DNA of 64,000 nucleotides, taken from NCBI RefSeq assembly GCF_032362555.1, contig NC_083527.1, positions 5,332,001-5,396,000 of the forward strand, read 5' to 3'. Origin of the DNA: Amyelois transitella (Eukaryota > Arthropoda > Insecta > Lepidoptera > Pyralidae). Position numbers and translations under genes: made by a program. The notes below the pieces were generated by a model. That model worked only from the letters and a program-made list of their open reading frames with translations. It had not been told where the DNA came from and ran no database searches. Positions 42,208 to 53,356 of this stretch are shown here, in pieces (within the stretch, counting starts at the first letter, position 1; each line of letters begins with the position of its first letter).

Positions 42208-45200
42208 ATGGCAGCGGACAGCGATGGGCCAGGGACTGCTGGCGGCGGGTCCTGCGGCGTGGTAGTCACATGCGAGGGCGACCTCACCGACCCGAAGTTC
42301 CCCGCCCGCTTGCGGCGGCTACTGCGCGAACTGCGCACGCTACTCGCAGAGCCGCATCCGCACACTCTCAAAGTTAACAAGGTTTGTGTGATATTGTTTT
42401 GATCCCACGATGTCAGTCCAGATTTGTACGTTTAGAGAAATAAACTGGGTATTGGATGTTTATGAAATATGTATTTAATATAAAATATAGTATAGTTGGG
42501 TTAGTAAAACATACCATTTAGGGAAATCAGTCCTGAGTTTTTTTTTTTTCTATAAACTGCTTTTTTGTATTTTAAAACTCCTCGGTTTATTGTCAAAATA
42601 TAATATTTTCTGTGATATTTTTGTAACTGTAAAAAAGTGCTTAAAGTTTCTATTTTAAATAAAAGCTTCAATTTTTATTTAACCCATATATGTCACAGTT
42701 AGGAAAGAAATGTGATATGCAAGGTCGCCTTCATGGCTAATTACCAACAATATAATTAATAGTATTCCCATTGTAATTAACACGTGTGTGTTTGTAATTG
42801 TGACAGTTATCCTATTTACTATTCCTACCATAAATATGCTTTAAAAATACATTACTATCTTTTACCCTTCATTTTGCTAAATATGTCATTCAAAAGAGTC
42901 ATATAAAAGTGGCCACTTATATTATGAAACTGTGTGTATGAAGAGTAGAGTGTCAAAAGGTAAAAATCCTACTAATATTATAAATGCGAAAGTTTGTGAG
43001 TATGTCAGGATGTCAGTATGGATGTTTGTTACTCTTTCACGCTAAAACTACCGAACCGATTACGATAAAATTTGGTATGTAGGTAGCTGAAGACCCAGAA
43101 TAACATATAGGCTACTTTTTATCCTGGAGTTCTCGCGGAATTGATAGGGATTCAATGCGGACGAAGTCGCGGGCGGCGTTTAGTAATTAATAAATAAAGA
43201 TCTTTATTAACTGTAAAAGTTAAGGTACACAACATAATAAAAAGAGCCGGTTTTTATCGCGGTATAAAAACGGTGTCGCGCGTGTCATGCTACGAAGTAG
43301 GAAAATGCGAACACATACATACATACCATCACGCCTGTTTCCCATTGGGGTAGGCAGAGACTATGGAATTCCACTTGCTACGATCCTTACAGACCTTTCC
43401 CGCTTCCTCCACTCTCATTACGCTTTTCATGCATATTCGACGATTACGGGTACTCCTACCATCTCCCATAACATCAAAACAAAATGCGAACACATATTTT
43501 CCATTTTCACATTAATAGTAAAAAGCACGGAGGCATGCTAACAAATTGTGCGGCGTCTTTATTTTTTTTTTAACTTGGTCGAATTATTTATTTGTTTATT
43601 ATTGTTTTTGTTTGTTATCTTCATAAAACATTATGTAAATGTAATTACGTCAATGGACGCGGTAATCTCTCATCGTTTGTCTCGTGTCGTCGGCCATAAC
43701 TCAGCTGATAAGAAAAGTTTTTTTTTTTCAGACTCATTATAGGCACATAATCCTCATTATACGTATTTAGCACTAATTACAAGTTTACAAACTATACCTA
43801 CTAGTATTATCAATAAGAAAGTTTGTTGGGATGTGTGTGTGTGAATGTGTGTGTTTGTTATTCTTTTACGAAAAAACAACTGATTTTCGTGAAACTTTGC
43901 ATTAATATATGTAAGACATTGGAATAATATTACAAGTATTTTTTTTTAGTATTTTGAAAGTGTAACTGAAAAGTCGGTGAAAATTCAGTCTTTTAACAGC
44001 TGTCATAGCTGCGCTGTTTGTTTGTACGCGCTCTCGGAATCAATGGAGGGAATAGCTACTATAATTTATTATGAACATGTCCCACGTCCACCAGAACACG
44101 AACCCAAACAGAAGCAGAAAAGAAAAGAACTGAATCAAAAACCGTTGTGTAGTTTTATAGATCTAAGCATACATATATACATACAGACAGACATAGGGAC
44201 AGTCGCGGGAAGCGACTGCTTTATACTATGTAGTGTTGCAAATGGGAGATTCATGTGTTTTATTGTTACGTTACCTATTCACGATTTATCCACATGACCG
44301 ATTTTTTTTTAAATTTCATATACCTACACATAGTTAGGTACCATGCTAAATAATACCTAGGATGGGTTAATAAACTTGGGATTCTTCATTTAGGCGATGG
44401 GCTAGTAATCTCAATTCTACCATTAAGCCAAACAACTGAACGTGGCCTCTCAGTCTTTTCAAGGCTATTGGCTCGGTCTACCCCGCGAGGCATATACACA
44501 TGATAATATACACTTAGAAGCCGACAAAAATCAACTGATAATCTAAAACACAGTCTTCCATTTTGAGAAGAGAATATAATCTGTTGCGGAACGCCCCGCT
44601 GACTCGGGCACTGGCTACTCTCAACGAAATAGCTGGGAGAATAGATATTTTTCATTGTTCTCTGAGCGAGTTTATAAGAACTACGATATTTGTTCTATGT
44701 TATAATTGTTAATGTTGTGTAAGAATTTAATGTATAAGGTGCTTTTTCTATCGCATTAGTTTTTATGACTGTAATGATAGGATATTGTAATGATTACCCC
44801 TTCGGGAAAGAGGCGTGGTTTTATGTATGTATGATAGGATAAGTTTTGATGAAATAAATAAATAAATTTGTATTCTATGTTCAGGTGGAGCCGTGGAACT
44901 CAGTCCGCGTGACGCTGTCGGTGCCGCGCGCCGCTGCGGCGAGGTTGCGTGCGCTCGCCGAGGCGGGCGCGCCGCAACTGAGGGCGCTCGGCATTCTCTC
45001 CGTGCAGTTGGACGGCGATGCAGCCGTCTCGCTCAGATTACAACATGGCGCCGAGCTCAGGATTCACACTGAGGATGGTAAGTATATAGTTGATTGTGAA
45101 ACTTTAAAAACAAATTCATATTTATATGTTAACAATATGTAGTTGAAAATACGTTGTCGGACAAGAACTTGATCATTGACACCTTCTAAACAATCTCCAA

Positions 45201-48200
45201 GATGGCAAAATTAAAAATGGCATTAATCTTTACTTTTATATACCTGTTATGTTCCTGCTGTAAAGGTTGCCAAAATAATCACAAGTTAACCTGGTAGTCA
45301 AATCAAACAATCCAGTTCACTCTTGTCAGCTTTATTATATCATCTCAAAAGATCTTTACATACATACAGTATACGGTATGCAGAGACTATCTCTTTCCAC
45401 TTGCCACGATCTCTGCATACTTCCTTCGCTTCATCCACATTCATAACTCTCTTCATGCAAGCTCGGCGGTTTCAGGTACATTTGACCTGACCCAACAAAA
45501 GATCTTTCTAAGCTTCAATAATTTTTCCAGACGCGAGCGCGTCCCGATCGCAACAAAACGCCGAGTTGCTCTCCAATCTGGGCGGTATCGGGCGGCTGCT
45601 GGACGAGGGGGCATCCACCAGCACCGCGGAGCCCCCGGCGGCCCCCAGAGACAACTTCAAGTCGCCCAACACCGTCTGCCCGATGGACGGGAAAATCCCG
45701 CACAACATTGCGACTCCGCCGGCGGACAGGTGCGAGTATCCGTTTGGAAGCATGACCCACGCGAGGGTTATACATCGGAAGGAGAATACGTTGGGTAAGT
45801 TTTGTTCATTTATTCTATTATAAGTTTGGATAGTTCTGCGCCACGGAGGCCGTCAATGTCAAGTATGGATGTTTGTTACTCTTTCATGCAAATACTACTG
45901 AACCGATTACGATAAAATTTGGTATGTAGGTAGCTGAAGACCCAGAATAACATATAGGCTACTTCTTATCCTAAAGTTGACGTTGTTGAAGAAAATGCTG
46001 CAGTGCGGTTTGTTACCGCTTCTACTGCACTGACGCTTTGTAAGCGGTAGTAAACTTAGTTTTAAGTGATTTATTTGACGCCAACCAATGTTGTGAAACC
46101 AAATGATATGACAATTATTAAGTGATATGAAGTATCCCATAATAATGAATACAATTTTTGAATATGTTTCTTTTTTTTTTTAATTTCTATTTAATACACC
46201 ATATAGCTGCTAGTTAGAACTTTCAAGTCCCTTTACACTGCCTGTCCTATGGATGGGAAATACCGCATAAAATTGCGACCTCGCCAGCGGATAAATCATA
46301 ACCCATGAGTTTGTTAAAATCGTGAGTTTTTACTGGTCAATTTGCTTCTCATAACAACTTATTATGAAAGTGTAGTGAACACTTATAGGATTTCCAGGAT
46401 TTACCACGGGAGCGGAGTCATTGTGCATGCAAATTTGCTGACGAAAGTCATCCAAAACAAGCCTTAAGTCTTTAGGAGTATTGAGAAGAACAAGAGTACC
46501 TTATTGTTTTCATCCTACAGAAAGACTGTATACAATACAATGATATCCGTGAGCGAAGCTGCGGCGAACAGCTAGTATACGATAAACACAAAACCTTTCC
46601 CCCCCAGGTCTCAGCGGGCCGTCCAGTTCGATCCGGCCGCCGTCCGATGTGTTCGTGCGGCCCTCGACGTCAGCGTTCCCCGGCCCCCCGCCCCCGTACC
46701 CGCAGCCCGCGGCCCCCGCTCCCCCCGCCGTGCCCCCCGCCGCTCCCCCCACCGTGGCGATGTCATCCCCCCTCCTCGTCAACTTGCTGCAGAACGATGC
46801 GCCCGCGCCGCAACCGAGGCCCAAACCGCCGCATCCGGCCAAGCTGGACAGGCTCGATGATGGACAGGTGAGATTAATTATAATGTCTAAATTTCATGTT
46901 TGTAGCTTCTAAGGTTAAGGCTGGGTGTTAATGAGTTCTTGGTTTTTATATATTATTAAAAATGATGTATACAATAACTTTTAAGTGCACGCAAGTCACA
47001 ATATGAAGAAATGTCGTAAATATCCTTAAAAGTTTGCAAATCTGAACAACTGGAGATTTTTTAAAGAAGATAGATCTGGACAAAGACTAAAATAAATTTG
47101 CTTGACCGGTTCCAAGGCTCCGTAGTGCCTTTTTGGGAGATTGTCTTTCTGACAACGTAACATGTGAAAAACTACATCGACATGTTGAAGAGACTCTCAT
47201 TAATCGATGTGTTACTTTATCAGCAGGTGGAGCTGACGGTGGGCCGCACGTTCGAGTACCGCGCTCGCGCGCCGCCCCCCGGGCCGCGCGGCCCTCCCCC
47301 GCCCCCCGCGCCGGCGCCGCCCCCGGCCCCCGCGGCCGCCCCGCCCCCAGCGCCCCCCGCCCCGCGTGGCCCCGCCCCGCGCCGCGCGCCGCCCCCCGCC
47401 GCGCCCGTGTACCGCGCCGCGCTCGCCGCCGGCGCGACCCTCGTGCACGCGCAGAGGTTCCAGCAGACAGGTATGTCATGTACTATAGCTTAGTATCGGC
47501 TGGTTGACGGAGCGGTGCTCGCGTTGGACGTCAGAAAAACCAAAATAATAGTAAAAACAAAAAATAAAAGATACAAGAACATACATACATACATAAACTC
47601 ACGCCTCTTTCCCGGAGGGGTAGGCAGAGACTACCTCTTTCCACTTGCCACGATCCCTGCATACTTCCTTTGCTTCATCCACATTCATAACTCTCTTCAT
47701 GCAAGCTCGGCGGTTTCGGGCACTTTTGACCTGACCCTTCACCAGGACGTCCTTAATTTGATCAAGATATGTTCGTCTAGGTCTTCCCACCCCGACCTTA
47801 AGTTTTCGAACCTAATTTAGGTTTTCCCGTCAGAGATGGGTACCTAAATTAGTCACTTTGTATTTTTGATTTTGTATGGATTTACTTTATTGACACAATC
47901 TTTTTAATACGACAGCCATCTTTTTCATGTTAATCAAACTTTTTTCATGTTAACGAAGTCAACTTGGGACGAAAATACTTTTTTATGTGTGTACGTTGTA
48001 ACCCTGATAACTTTCGAACCAAAAACGAAAAAGTCTGGTTATGATGAAAAAATTAAAAATACTGTCAATGCAATATTTAAGTTCATGGGGCAATGATTCA
48101 AAACAGGATAAGTAGTGTATGAGATTTAAAAAAAATAAAGTTGAAAGTGTTCGCGATGTCTTAAGTAAGCCACAAACAACGTATACAGTATATACCCTTC

Positions 48201-51200
48201 CCCCCGCAGGGTTCCCCTCCTCGCCGCCGCCGTACCGCGCGCCGCCGCGCGCCCGCGCCGCTCCCCCGCCCGCCCCCCGCGCGCCGCAGCCGCGCTTCTC
48301 CGCCGAGGACCTGCAGGTGCTGCTGCCGCCCTCCACCACCAGCATGGACCAGAAGACCAGGTCAAGGTTTCAGGTGAGAGATAGCGAGTGCGATCTATTT
48401 CCTCGTCGCCCTTTTTTTAGTCCCGATTGCATCGTCATTGGTCAAGAGTACCCGAAACCGAAGTGAATCACCGTGGATGAAGCGAAGGAAGTTTGTAGAG
48501 ATCATGGCAAGTGGAAAGAGGTAGTCTCTGCCTACCTCTCCAGGAAAGAGGCGTGATTTTATGTATGTAGAGGAGCCTGGGGTACGCCTTTGACCACGGA
48601 TTGGGTCAGGTTTTTACACGTAGCAACTCCCACCTGATCTGCGCAACCTTTGCAGGTATACCTGACCTGCATTGGACCAATCATGTTTACACTTCTAGTT
48701 GCCTGAATGTGCAGGTTTTCCTCACTGTAAGAACATCAGTGCCTTTGAGTAAATGTTACAAATTCTGTTGTTATTATATAACTTTTCAGACATATTTAAC
48801 TGGAAAGTATTGGGATAGCATATATACTACACCACAAAAATCATTACACATTTGACATTGACAATTGTGAACTTCTTTCCAGGAATTCCAATGGTTCCAA
48901 CAGCAGTACATCGCGAACCAGCGCGCCGCGTCGCAACCCGACTGGAACGAGCCGTACCGGGACGCGCTGGACTTGCCCGAGCTGCCTGACAACTGTGACC
49001 TTGACCTCTTGTTGCCCACGCTCGGCGGCGACCTCAACCTCGACGACACGGCCCTGTCCGCCATTTCTGACCTCGACTCCAACGCCAAGCTAGACCAGTA
49101 CGAAACCAAGGACAACACCACAGAACAAACACTAGATTCTGTACTCCACGATATAACTGGATCGCAGTACAACAACAGCGAACCGTACTCAGAGTCGAGT
49201 CAGAACCAAAATGTGAGCCGTCAAAACGTGACGAGTCACCCGGTGTCCGGTCAGAGTCAAGCGACGAGTCAGAACCGCATCGCGAGCCACAGTCAAGCGA
49301 CCAATCAGAACCAGATTAATAATCAGAATCAGAGTGATGTGCCTTCTAAAACAGATTCTTATACTAACGTTAGCGAGTCAAACTTTATGCCCCCGCCCCC
49401 AGTACCGCAGCAGTCTACGTCCAAGACATTTGCGAATACAAACCTCCCTTCACAATCTAATCATACGGCGACGCAGTTCAAAGCGGTGAACGCGTACTCC
49501 AGTATGAATGATAGAAGTCATATACAGACATCTATGCCGCCGCCAATGAGGCTACCAGTTCGAGCCACTACGTCGGTGTCAACCGCCACTGTTGGTTCTC
49601 AAGCATCGGCCCAAGAGATCGAAGAGCAAAGCAAACAGTACTTGATCAAAACTCTCATGAGAGACGACGACGTGCCACCGCCCAAGGAACAGGAGAAGAA
49701 AGTTGAAGAAGTCACCGTAGCCAGTTGTAAAGTTAGAGAGAACTCGACAGACACCACACCAGCGCCAGAAGTCTTCGGCATTGCCAAGTCTACGATCATC
49801 GAGGACGACGCGACCAAAAGGGAAGACGACGCGAGAAAGAGAGTGCTTAAGAAAGAGAAGGATGATAAACTATTGCTGAGGGGGGGCAACCCTAAAGCTG
49901 GTGCTAAAGAGAAACCTGCGACGCTGAAAGAGAAAATAGTTAAAGACGCCAAGAAAATGGCGTATCCGAGGCCGCTGATTCCTAAACCTACGCCGGCGAA
50001 TGAAGCGCCGAAATCCCCACCCGGTGAAAAGGAGTCGATCAAGTTGAGGCTGAAGTTGGACAAAAACGAGCCCGTTTACAAAGCGGACGTGAGTTTCGTG
50101 AACCAACAGCCGAAAGGTGAAAAACCGACGGAGGGAGAGCCTAGAGTTCCTCCGTTACATATAAGCATCAGAGGTCCAAACTCAGCGGTTATCAAAAACT
50201 CAAAGAAAGAGAAGAAGAAGTTTAGTCCTGGTGAATTGCACTCGAAGAAAATCAAAATCCGGAAAGCCTTGGAGGGCGAAGAGAAGCATAGGAGAGATTC
50301 TGAGGAATCTACGAAAACGGACAGTACTGATAATAAGACTGACGAGTATTTAGTCAAAAGTATAAAGCTGAACAATCATTACGAAGGCGATCCGGTGAAA
50401 AGTGAAATCACGGGCGATAACAACGTCGTGTACAGAATGAAAAGTATATCGAAAACCGCTCATATAGTGACCAAAACACACGACTACAAGTTGAACAACA
50501 AACTCCCTTTAGAAAACAAAGTTAAGAAAAAGAAGTTGTTAAACGACACGGGGAAGGCGATAGAGAAAGAGCGGGACAAAGAATGGCGGAACGACTTGCT
50601 AGAAAAGGAGGGGAAATACGCCCAGAATGAAGGTTACAGAGAGGTGAACAACCACGAGGCGAAGAAGAAGTTACCAAGTAAAGATGCGAATTGTGATAAA
50701 TCCAGTGACGGGAAGACAGTGCAATTGGAAGTGAGTGAAGGTAGTGAACTGGACAACCGGTTGCTCAAGTGTTACGAACGGACGCTAAGCGATGATGACA
50801 ATAAACTCAAACGGACACTAAACGAAAGTGCTATTACCTCACCTAACGGACTGCTCGGCTCGGATAAGAAGAGGAAGATCAGCCATAGTTCCTGTACAGG
50901 TATGTGTTGGTATTGTAAAGTTTTTTATAAGGAAAAAAAAATCTAATCTGAATTTTTTGAATTTAGTGAAGATAGGCTCTGGCTTGAATGTTTATCATAC
51001 GTCTGGCGTTTAATCCGATTGCGCATCACATTTGACCACGATCCTTGAGTGGAAAGTCAGATATGAAGCATTTTTTTTGGATGGATTAGTATTGGATTAA
51101 AAATTAAAGGTGTTTTTGTGTTAAGAGAAACTTGATTTATTGTTTTTTGTTAAGATGAATAAAAAATTTGCTATGTAACACCTAGCACGAATAAAAGATT

Positions 51201-53356
51201 TTGTAAATGTTCGTAATGTCGCGTTTACTTACATATTTCATATCAAGGCAGTTTTTGAATAAAGTGATGAAAGCTATACAATATATTTTAAGTAGTTTGC
51301 TGACTAATAGAAAAATATAATTTGTAAAGTTCCAGATCCACCCGGGTCCACCAACGTGGGTACAATTCCTCCGCGGACAGAGTCCCCACCACGGAGCGGG
51401 GCGACTTCCCCGCGACGCAAAGAGCGCCCGAAGGATAAATCCTACTGTAAATTAGTTTCCGAACGCGCCGCCAGACCCGACGACAAGTTCGGCAACAGAT
51501 CGCCCAACTCACAAGCGCAGGGCGAAGACTCCGGCATCGAATCCATGGACGCGTTGTCCGAGAAATCGCCGAACCAAGCCAGCCAGTCCCCGCCCGGCCC
51601 GCAGAGGAAGGAGCGACTCGATATGCCCAGGTCTACGAGCCCGGCGTCCGTTCAGAGGATAATAGGCGTCATCGAACAGACGCCCGCCTCCGACGAACTG
51701 TTAGAACGACTGTCTTTATCCAATAGCCGGCCGCAGTACGACCCCGGCCCCCCAGACATAGACGACTTAGGAGACATAGAGGCGGCGTTGGCGGAAATGC
51801 ACGGGGACCACGTTAACGGCGACGACGCGCCGAGAAGACCGCCCGAAAACGAGAGAAAGGAACCGAAACGGGAAGCGACACCCATTTTAAGAGAGGACGA
51901 TAAGCAGAATCAGCCGTTGGATAGGTTAGAATCGGACGCGCCTGCGGAGAGGAAGGAGGAACCTAATGAAGTGAAGGAGTCCCCCAAAAAGGAGGATTTC
52001 GATCCGCTACCGAGCAGAAAGTCTCCGCCGTTGTATACCTACTCGAATCAGGAGAAAAGTGTGACGGAAACGGACGTGAAGGAGGAGATACTTCCCGCGA
52101 ACGGCGAGACTGACGAGCATCGGACGGAAGAGAAGCCCGAGCCGAAAATTGAAAGGATACCGCTCCAAGCGGAGTTTCCGGACAAAAGTTTGCTCGAACA
52201 ACTTCTCATAGAAATTCCGACCCAAGACTACGCGGGCAGAAGGCCCGAGTCGCCGTCGCCCTCGACGTTGGAGCGGGTGGCTCGCAGTAGTGTTAGAACT
52301 AGATCGAGTAGTAAAATGAACAGTCCCGCGGACGGGCCCAAAACGCCTAGATTGAGTCCGGGGGTCAAACTCGAGCGGTCGGACTCGCCCGCGAACCAGC
52401 CAAGGAATTGTCTAAGGGGGGGATCGGTGGACAAGACTAGTCCGAAGACTACGCCCGTTGTGGCTAATGTCAAAGCGGCTCCTGTGGCGAAACGGAAGCG
52501 GCGGGAGTCTGAGAGTTCGGGAGCGTCTCTAGTTAGCGAAGAGGGCTTGTCGCCTGCGGGAAGGCCGAGGAAGAAGGCGAAGAAAGACGGGAAGCCAGTG
52601 TTACCGGCGCCCGTGGTGCCGGGGAAGACGAAGAAAGATTCGGACAGTGATAGTGACGAGCCGTTGATATGTAAAGTGCGGGGGAAGACGCCTAAAGCGG
52701 GGAGGGCGGTGAAGGCGGCTGTTAAAGTGGGGGAGGGCGTTAAGGCGGGCGTGAAGGGTGGGGAGGGGGTGGGCACGCGGAGATCGGTGCGATGTCCGGC
52801 GCCGGCCCCTCCTCCCCCGCCCGCGGCTACGCCCACTCCTGGGCCGCTGCCCCCGCCGGCCAGGAGGAAGACCAGGAGCGCAGGTGAGTTATACAGCTTA
52901 TCATTTTTATAATAGTTATAGTAAAGAACAAAAAGATTTTAATGTTGGCTATCAAATATTCGTTCACGTTTATGATCAGTGTCCGCTCTACTGATTTTAA
53001 GGGTTACTTCTAATTATGACTAGAATAATATTTATTACTTTCAAAAGTGCATATGAAATGTTTGAAATGCCATAGTGTCTCTCATCTTTAGCTAGCTCAT
53101 TTTTGGTGCAAATATTCGGTTTTTCAGTTTCTCTTTCGGCTGTACTCATATGACTATCATCCACCTGAAGTGGATCTTCGGATTCAATGACAACAATCCA
53201 AAAGTTGGTTGGTCTGATAATTCCTGACATAAAGAACCTGCTAATCAGTGCAACTCTAATTAGGCTCCTCATCAATACCTATTATTTCCAGTTGGTGAAG
53301 GCACCCCAACCGCCAGCACGATCCGACGGCGTCGCACCTCAAGAGACGGCAAGTGA
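42208..53356 (+). CDS. Ncoa6: Nuclear receptor coactivator 6 (NCOA6/ASC-2 homologue)
   Basis: Nine coding exons join in frame: 42208-42381, 44885-45077, 45531-45794, 46608-46867, 47227-47470, 48210-48373, 48883-50899, 51336-52883 and 53292-53356 (1642 aa). In Drosophila, Ncoa6 is part of the Trr (MLL3/4-type) H3K4 methyltransferase complex. The N-terminal NCOA6 domain (residues ~15-122) contains [17 protein letters not shown] and the diagnostic [20 protein letters not shown] then [32 protein letters not shown] holds a conserved LXXLL motif (267-271); LDLLL (473-477) and LEQLL (1392-1396) also fit LXXLL. Residues ~300-430 are extremely Pro/Ala-rich; 500-620 are Gln/Ser/Asn-rich; the C-terminal half is Lys/Glu/Ser/Pro-rich, disordered, ending in basic clusters. 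Exon 5 has a tandem NAGNAG acceptor (cagcag, 47221-47226) that could add one Gln. Several exons are strikingly GC-rich against AT-rich introns. The start codon follows the acceptor by one base. Confidence 0.93.
42966..43186 (+). mobile_element. Helitron-like (Lep1 type) element in NCOA6 intron
   Basis: Begins 'atcctactaatattataaat' and ends 'gcgggcggcgtttagt', where the terminal CTAG has become TTAG. Closely related to the element at 8423-8656. Confidence 0.6.
43310..43470 (-). repeat. Family A LINE fragment in NCOA6 intron
   Basis: Reverse copy starting at its (TATG) tail ('acatacatacataccatcac'). Diverged, and ends near the region matching LVKGQVK. Confidence 0.5.
44345..44510 (+). repeat. 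Family B repeat in NCOA6 intron
   Basis: Partial plus-strand copy from 'ataaacttgggattcttcat' to 'catatacacatgataatata'; the middle is deleted after 'ggcgatgggctag'. A short family A tail (44795-44830) follows later in the same intron. Confidence 0.5.
45358..45497 (-). repeat. Family A LINE fragment next to NCOA6 exon 3
   Basis: Reverse copy of the end of family A. Its edge lies ~33 bases from the exon at 45531, leaving the branch point and pyrimidine tract between them. Confidence 0.55.
45857..45976 (+). repeat. Helitron-like fragment in NCOA6 intron
   Basis: Matches the middle of the 8423-8656 element ('ctgaagacccagaataacat') and lacks the 3' terminus. Confidence 0.5.
47579..47800 (-). 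repeat. Family A LINE fragment in NCOA6 intron
   Basis: Well preserved reverse copy. The minus-strand frame from 47790 to 47599 encodes 63 residues with [19 protein letters not shown] and ends SAYPSGKEA. Confidence 0.65.
48440..48570 (+). repeat. Family A LINE fragment in NCOA6 intron
   Basis: Short plus-strand copy ('gatgaagcgaaggaagtttg' to 'gaggcgtgattttatgtatg'), followed at once by a family G fragment (48570-48760). Confidence 0.55.

Noticed and set aside
47087-47507. Several long overlapping frames around the GC-rich NCOA6 exon, including Arg-rich minus-strand ones
   Set aside because: High GC removes stop codons in all frames; only the frame joining exons at 46867 and 48210 is spliced and Pro/Ala-rich in line with NCOA6.
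42208-53356. A bromodomain or other chromatin reader in the NCOA6-type gene
   Set aside because: The Pro-rich and basic tracts suggested this at first, but the [10 protein letters not shown] block and LXXLL motif identify NCOA6, and no bromodomain motif exists.
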